DNA of 64,000 nt from Candidatus Thorarchaeota archaeon (lineage in GTDB: Archaea; Asgardarchaeota; Thorarchaeia; Thorarchaeales; Thorarchaeaceae): contig RDOC01000003.1 of NCBI GenBank assembly GCA_011364985.1, forward strand, positions 158,061 through 222,060, read 5' to 3'. The position numbers and the translations under genes were made by a program. How positions within the stretch are numbered: position 1 is the first letter of the stretch; the number at the start of each line of letters is the position of its first letter. Positions 60,246 through 64,000 of the stretch are shown here, one piece after another. The notes beneath the pieces are model-generated. The model saw only the letters and a program-made list of their open reading frames with translations, had not been told where the DNA came from and ran no database searches.

Positions 60246-61901
60246 TCACTTTATCACCAGATTGTAGACTCCCGGGTCTAGAGTAAGCCTAAAGCCGTCA
60301 CCAAGAGAAACAAGTTCTCCAAGGGCATATCCACTGGAATACGCTGTTGGAGTGTGCACGAAGTTGCTGAAGGTCAAGGTAGCGGTCGCGTCAACGCGAA
60401 TGTTCAAAATGAATGCATCTTTGAGTGAATCCCATACAGCCTGATAGACCCAGATGTTGGCGTCATCTGCTTTGGATATATAGGGATAGTTCCAGAAGTC
60501 AGGGGACCTTGCATCAGCAAGATCTTTGATAGAAACCGGACTCTTAGCCCAAATCCAGCCAAAGGCCATTGCGGATTGCAGAAAGGGCTCTAAGGACATA
60601 GTGTCAAAATGCATCGTTCGCCCATCTTCTGACCATACCTGATTGAAGGCTGGCCAGAGAAAATTAAGGATTCTATCTCGTGTCACGAAGTCGCCTCGCT
60701 GTTTGGCAAGATGAAGAGTAAACAGGGTGCCAAGTATGTCAAAGGTACCAAAGGTTGATGGATGATTGTAGGAGTCAATGATGTACATTCGATCTCCGGA
60801 GAGTTCTCTCCCGTAGACATCAATATAGGCTGGATAGAGAGGAATTGTCTTTCCCCCCCAAGTGTACTCAAGAAATGCAAGTGCCCATCCATTGCAGTAG
60901 GAAGACACCTGACGTCTTCCATCATTTGTTATTCTATCTAGTGATGGCCCAGGGAAAGTGTAGTCAGGCCCAGTGGGAGACTCAACGAACCCCGTTGGTT
61001 TCATCATATAGTATCCATCTGTGAAAAGCCCATAGTTGTCTGTCATATTTGCTTCAATAAAGTCAAGACCATACTCCCACATTCCTCCCTCCATATAGCT
61101 TGTATTGTACATGTTATCATAGAGCTCAGTTGTGACAATGGGAATGCTGTTACATTGAACAAAGACTATGTAAGGTTCACAGGGGATGAGCCCAACGCCC
61201 CAGATTCCACCCTCCTTAGGATTACCGAATCCATCTGTTGTTAACGAGTTATTCCAGTCAGCCACAAACCAGCCGAGTTCATCCCTCATCTCGCCTGTGT
61301 TGAAATTACGCTCGAATAGCGACATCATGAGTGCATAATGCCCAGTCCACATAATGTTCGCTGGTCCCCGAAAGCCCCCAACATAGAGATCATCAGAATC
61401 CGGTGTTGTAGTATTGGGCCACCAGTAGTCCAAAAAGTTGTACGAGGGATTCGACCACTCCCTATACTCGATACTGTTGTTGCACCATTCCGCCTCTGTC
61501 GTATTCATCTTTCTAATCAAGTCTCGAGAGAAGTTGCGGTAATAGTCCGTGCGATAACCAAGTGTTGATTCAAACATCATGGACACCGAATATTGCATGA
61601 AGGCCAATACATAATGCTGTAAGCCAAAGAAATCATCTGCATACCATCCATCCCACGAGCCATACGGCTGAAAATCTGAACTGACTAATGTATTCAGATA
61701 GTTGAAGATAGCCAACTGCAAATGGTCAATTGCCATGTAGTCGGCAAATCTGAATGTGACCCCGTCCACTACTTGAACGCCAACAGTAATTTGAGGGGCT
61801 GGCAGATTGCCAAAGGACAACCCTGCGAATACAATCAATCCAATCAGGGTGATAGTGAAGAACTTGTTCGACATGACTGTTGTTTTCATATGCATCCCCA
61901 T
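60246..61901 (-). CDS. Secreted LinD-like protein, copy 1
   Basis: The 551-aa paralogue of the 56602 gene shares signal/anchor (about 13-31), barrel-like body and C-terminal beta domain. It keeps CEPYIVFVQC (C241, C250) and GHYALMMSLFE (H188). At the position of the Asp/Tyr pair of the other copy it has FNYLNTLVSSDF, that is N70 and F77 instead of D66 and Y73. If those residues are catalytic as in LinD, this copy has changed or lost activity, or uses another substrate. It faces the HTH_10 regulator gene across a 385-base gap; a TATA-like GATATATTATG (about 61937-61948, minus strand) is its likely promoter. Confidence 0.63.
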   Translation of the reverse strand: MGMHMKTTVMSNKFFTITLIGLIVFAGLSFGNLPAPQITVGVQVVDGVTFRFADYMAIDHLQLAIFNYLNTLVSSDFQPYGSWDGWYADDFFGLQHYVLAFMQYSVSMMFESTLGYRTDYYRNFSRDLIRKMNTTEAEWCNNSIEYREWSNPSYNFLDYWWPNTTTPDSDDLYVGGFRGPANIMWTGHYALMMSLFERNFNTGEMRDELGWFVADWNNSLTTDGFGNPKEGGIWGVGLIPCEPYIVFVQCNSIPIVTTELYDNMYNTSYMEGGMWEYGLDFIEANMTDNYGLFTDGYYMMKPTGFVESPTGPDYTFPGPSLDRITNDGRRQVSSYCNGWALAFLEYTWGGKTIPLYPAYIDVYGRELSGDRMYIIDSYNHPSTFGTFDILGTLFTLHLAKQRGDFVTRDRILNFLWPAFNQVWSEDGRTMHFDTMSLEPFLQSAMAFGWIWAKSPVSIKDLADARSPDFWNYPYISKADDANIWVYQAVWDSLKDAFILNIRVDATATLTFSNFVHTPTAYSSGYALGELVSLGDGFRLTLDPGVYNLVIK

Positions 61902-62286
61902 GCAGAGTAAAAACTTCAGAATGCTATGAAATGGTGCATAATATATCTATCTCACAAGGGAAGGCCTCAGCACTTGTATTTCTCCACTGGAGCCAGGACC
62001 AAAAAACTTCAATTCAAAGGTCAGAGAACTGATGATATCATTTTGGTTTCAGTGTGTTTAAGATCATTTGAACATTTGATGGTGACTGGAATCGGCTTAC
62101 CCATTGGAGCTGGTGGTTAAGCCACGCAAATTCTGTGAGCCTGCCTTGAAGAGGTCGAGGTTGATATGAGCTCAAGGGGGTTCATTCCGAAGGTGGGGTC
62201 AATATAATCAATCGATTTAGAGAATCACTAAACTTACCGACATATGTCGGGAGAGTTCATATATCGCTATGGAGAGAGGGTGAAAC
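61902..62286. other. Divergent regulatory region between LinD-like copy 1 and HTH_10 gene
   Basis: A 385-base gap with a leftward TATA element near 61943, rightward TATA-like sites (TCAATATAATC, about 62200; TTCATATATCG, about 62255) and a perfect palindrome at 62237-62250. No gene with good support lies inside. Confidence 0.5.
62237..62250. promoter_or_regulatory. Perfect 14-bp palindrome, candidate operator
   Basis: CCGACATATGTCGG reads the same on both strands and lies just upstream of a TATA-like element and 37 bases before the HTH_10 start. Autoregulation or joint control of the LinD-like genes is a reasonable guess. Confidence 0.5.
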
Positions 62287-63009
62287 ATGTCGCTATTTGA
62301 AGTTGTGTTTAGAGCATTCTATGATAATCCTTTCAGCAAGGTCACAGAGAGAAATCCCTCGGTGCAGCTGTATCAATGGTGCAACGATCAACACGATATT
62401 ATTGAGCTGGTATTACAGAAACCGGAAGACTATGATCAAGTGCGCAAGGAGTTCGAAAAAGCGGTTGAGATTGTTGATGAGATAGATAATGGATCTAACA
62501 TACATGTCATCACTAGAATGTGTGCATGTGATGGGCCCGGCACAGTGAATAGCTATCTTAGTGATCCTAGCCTTCTGGTGATACCGCCAGTTGCCTATGA
62601 AAAGGGCTGGGAGTACTTCAGACTGATTGCCTTCAGGCATGAAGGAATTACAAGACTGCTTACCAAGTTACGAGAGGCTGGTTTCAGAGTTGAGATTCTT
62701 AGAAAGACTCCATTTGACGGATACATAGCGAGTTCATTGACTCTATCAACAGACACCCTATTCTCAGGGCTAACAGAGAAACAGATGGATGCACTTCTCA
62801 CAGCCTATGCACAGGGCTACTTCAGGTTTCCAAGAGGGTCTGACCTTCAGACCATTGCATCCAAGGAGAAGATAGGGAGAACTACCTTTTTGGAGCATCT
62901 TAAGAAAGCTGAGAACAAAATTATCACGGCACTAATTCCACACATTCAGCTATTCAGGAAGATACCTCAGGAACGAAAAGACAGCATGCGTCTTATTCAC
63001 AGTGCCTGA
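62287..63009 (+). CDS. HTH_10 (bacterio-opsin activator-like) transcription regulator
   Basis: The 240-aa protein ends with the bacterio-opsin activator HTH: LTEKQMDALLTAYAQGYFRFPRGSDLQTIASKEKIGRTTFLEHLKKAENKII. The N-terminal 170 residues form an alpha/beta sensor region typical of this archaeal family. The first gene on the other strand is a LinD-like gene, so it may control the terpene-alcohol locus. A GAGAGGGTG ribosome site stands before ATG 62287, and a palindrome lies upstream. Confidence 0.82.
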   Translation: MSLFEVVFRAFYDNPFSKVTERNPSVQLYQWCNDQHDIIELVLQKPEDYDQVRKEFEKAVEIVDEIDNGSNIHVITRMCACDGPGTVNSYLSDPSLLVIPPVAYEKGWEYFRLIAFRHEGITRLLTKLREAGFRVEILRKTPFDGYIASSLTLSTDTLFSGLTEKQMDALLTAYAQGYFRFPRGSDLQTIASKEKIGRTTFLEHLKKAENKIITALIPHIQLFRKIPQERKDSMRLIHSA

Positions 63010-63086
63010 GAGGGGACCCTCCAAGGATTCAATCTTTGCACGTTGCCCGGTACAGACTCCTCCAACTGGTACACTACAAGATCCTC

Positions 63087-63428
63087 CTAGATTGAGTTCC
63101 TGATCTCCTCAAGCTTTTCTCTGGCTTCTGGTTCATTTGACAGAAAACTCTCAATCTTCTCACATAGATAATCGTCGCAGTGGGCGCAGGTTTCCACTCC
63201 TCGCTTCATGGCACAAGGACGCACCAGACATATGCTCCGGCACCATCCAGAAATCCTTGACGATCGGCATCCATCACACTCAATATCCTGTACTGTGAAC
63301 TCGGTGTTGAATTGTCGACTCCAGCGTTCAGCAATTTGTTTCATTTGCTCCAGATTCTTGGCCTGAGTTGCTTTGAATGCACTACAGTCGCTGCAGTCCA
63401 ATCCGCAGTAAGCGATGATCTTAGACAT
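63087..63428 (-). CDS. DUF3795 cysteine-rich protein
   Basis: The 113-aa protein starts with IAYCGLDCSDCSAFKATQ and has CDGCRSSRISGWCRSICLVRPCAMKRGVETCAHCDDYLCEK, the many-cysteine pattern of DUF3795. It probably binds zinc or an iron-sulfur cluster in the cytoplasm; function unknown. It lies 22 bases after the 82-codon frame on the same strand. Confidence 0.85.
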   Translation of the reverse strand: MSKIIAYCGLDCSDCSAFKATQAKNLEQMKQIAERWSRQFNTEFTVQDIECDGCRSSRISGWCRSICLVRPCAMKRGVETCAHCDDYLCEKIESFLSNEPEAREKLEEIRNSI

Positions 63429-63450
63429 AGTTGTTTTTCACATCCTTGAT

Positions 63451-63699
63451 CTATCTGATGAATGACGCTCTGTGTGCTGCTGCCATAGCGAGCGCCTTTC
63501 TGTGTTCCAGTTCGCGCATAGCCTCCTCAGACGTAAGGTACTTGCGGAGCTTCGCAGATTCCTCATCATAAATCTCAGATTTTACTGAGGCTGTTTTCCT
63601 AGTATTGATTGGTTCCAGCGTTTCTGTATGAACGCATACCTGCTGACTTTGTGAACATTCCATCTGTATCATCAAGGGATGGATGAAGAGAACGGGCAT
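63451..63699 (-). CDS. Small hypothetical protein, up to 82 aa
   Basis: Not recognised. The C-terminal 40 residues (ESAKLRKYLTSEEAMRELEHRKALAMAAAHRA) are a charged helix. Start is unclear; internal ATGs 9-11 codons in (MIQMECSQ) look better than the first. It precedes the DUF3795 gene on the same strand and may be co-transcribed. Confidence 0.45.
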   Translation of the reverse strand: MPVLFIHPLMIQMECSQSQQVCVHTETLEPINTRKTASVKSEIYDEESAKLRKYLTSEEAMRELEHRKALAMAAAHRASFIR

Positions 63700-63764
63700 A
63701 ACTTTTGTACCGACACTTGACGGGAGAATCTATTCAAAAGAGAATGATGGAATCTCAGGTGGTT

Positions 63765-64000
63765 TTACTCACTCCACCAAATGAGTGACTGAAAATTGTC
63801 TACTATGTCAAAGCCGATAGACTTGTACAGGGCGATTGCTGCTGCATTATTCACGTGCACTCGGAGGTATGCTTTTTTACACCTAGCCTCTATCAGTTTC
63901 TTCAAGCCAAAAGAGACCATTTTTCTGCCATATCCCTTTCCCCGATGATCTCTTTTCACTCCAACAACTCCTATTAATCCGCTTTCTGTGCTGAACTCAA
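63765..64000 (-). CDS. GNAT-family acetyltransferase (5' end cut by window)
   Basis: The frame stays open to the right edge of the window. The visible 78 residues are the C-terminal half of a GNAT fold: GLIGVVGVKRDHRGKGYGRKMVSFGLKKL (acetyl-CoA motif A, R-G-K-G-Y-G) and LRVHVNNAAAIALYKSIGFDIVDNF (motif B with N-x-x-A-x-x-L-Y). It transfers an acyl group from acetyl-CoA to an amine. RimI-like N-terminal acetyltransferase is possible; the substrate cannot be read from the fragment. Confidence 0.82.
   Translation of the reverse strand, partial: EFSTESGLIGVVGVKRDHRGKGYGRKMVSFGLKKLIEARCKKAYLRVHVNNAAAIALYKSIGFDIVDNFQSLIWWSE

Noticed and set aside
1..64000. CRISPR arrays and insertion sequences
   Set aside because: No regularly spaced repeats and no transposase-like protein were seen anywhere in the window.

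Overview
The window is archaeal and most likely from an Asgard archaeon, perhaps of the Thorarchaeia type. It encodes archaeal forms of ProRS, Trm5, Taw1/TYW1, NadM, the CTP-dependent riboflavin kinase, a Nog1-like GTPase, RqcH/NEMF, RtcA, a 20S proteasome beta subunit, a translin homologue and isopentenyl phosphate kinase. Promoters are of TATA type and several starts are GTG or TTG. The Asgard placement is an inference from gene content and was not tested phylogenetically.

Layout. 1-9.2 kb: a geranylgeranyl-reductase fragment, two poorly known genes, a TfrB/TfrA fumarate reductase and two-subunit class I fumarase cluster on the minus strand, a type IV prepilin peptidase and a small EMC6-like membrane protein. 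9.3-17.5 kb: RqcH, two CBS-domain proteins, dihydroorotase, AMMECR1, NadC, tRNA-Glu, a thioredoxin-like protein, a CAT-anticodon tRNA and a ZIP transporter. 17.6-31.9 kb is accessory DNA. It holds a papain-like protease cassette, two tRNA-like loci that are interrupted or incomplete, and an approximately 8-kb island between 19-bp direct repeats. One of these repeats is the 3' end of an interrupted tRNA-like gene. The island carries a NYN nuclease, a HerA-like ATPase, an acidic coiled-coil protein with a LAGLIDADG-like tail and a third overlapping gene. 32.4-54.2 kb is mainly housekeeping: UbiD-family decarboxylase, OsmC, MutS-like ATPase, ProRS, NadM, RtcA, Nog1, proteasome beta, radical SAM proteins, translin, riboflavin kinase, Pcm, Trm5 and a glycosyltransferase. 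54.2-63 kb holds the most striking locus: two secreted proteins resembling bacterial linalool dehydratase/isomerase (LinD), each followed by an ECF S-component-like membrane protein. One copy is directly upstream of a polyprenol/phytol-kinase-like protein and isopentenyl phosphate kinase. A peroxiredoxin/Fur pair lies between the two modules, and an HTH_10 regulator with a palindromic site stands upstream.

How the genes may work together. The 54-62 kb block reads as a candidate system in which terpene alcohols are converted outside the cell, taken up, and phosphorylated into the isoprenoid lipid pathway. The UbiD-family decarboxylase at 32.4 kb and isopentenyl phosphate kinase would fit the archaeal modified mevalonate route, and the geranylgeranyl reductase acts on the lipid products. 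Trm5 and Taw1 catalyse successive steps of wyosine formation at G37 of tRNA-Phe. NadC and NadM both serve NAD synthesis. The proteasome beta subunit lacks its catalytic threonine, which suggests a non-catalytic paralogue.
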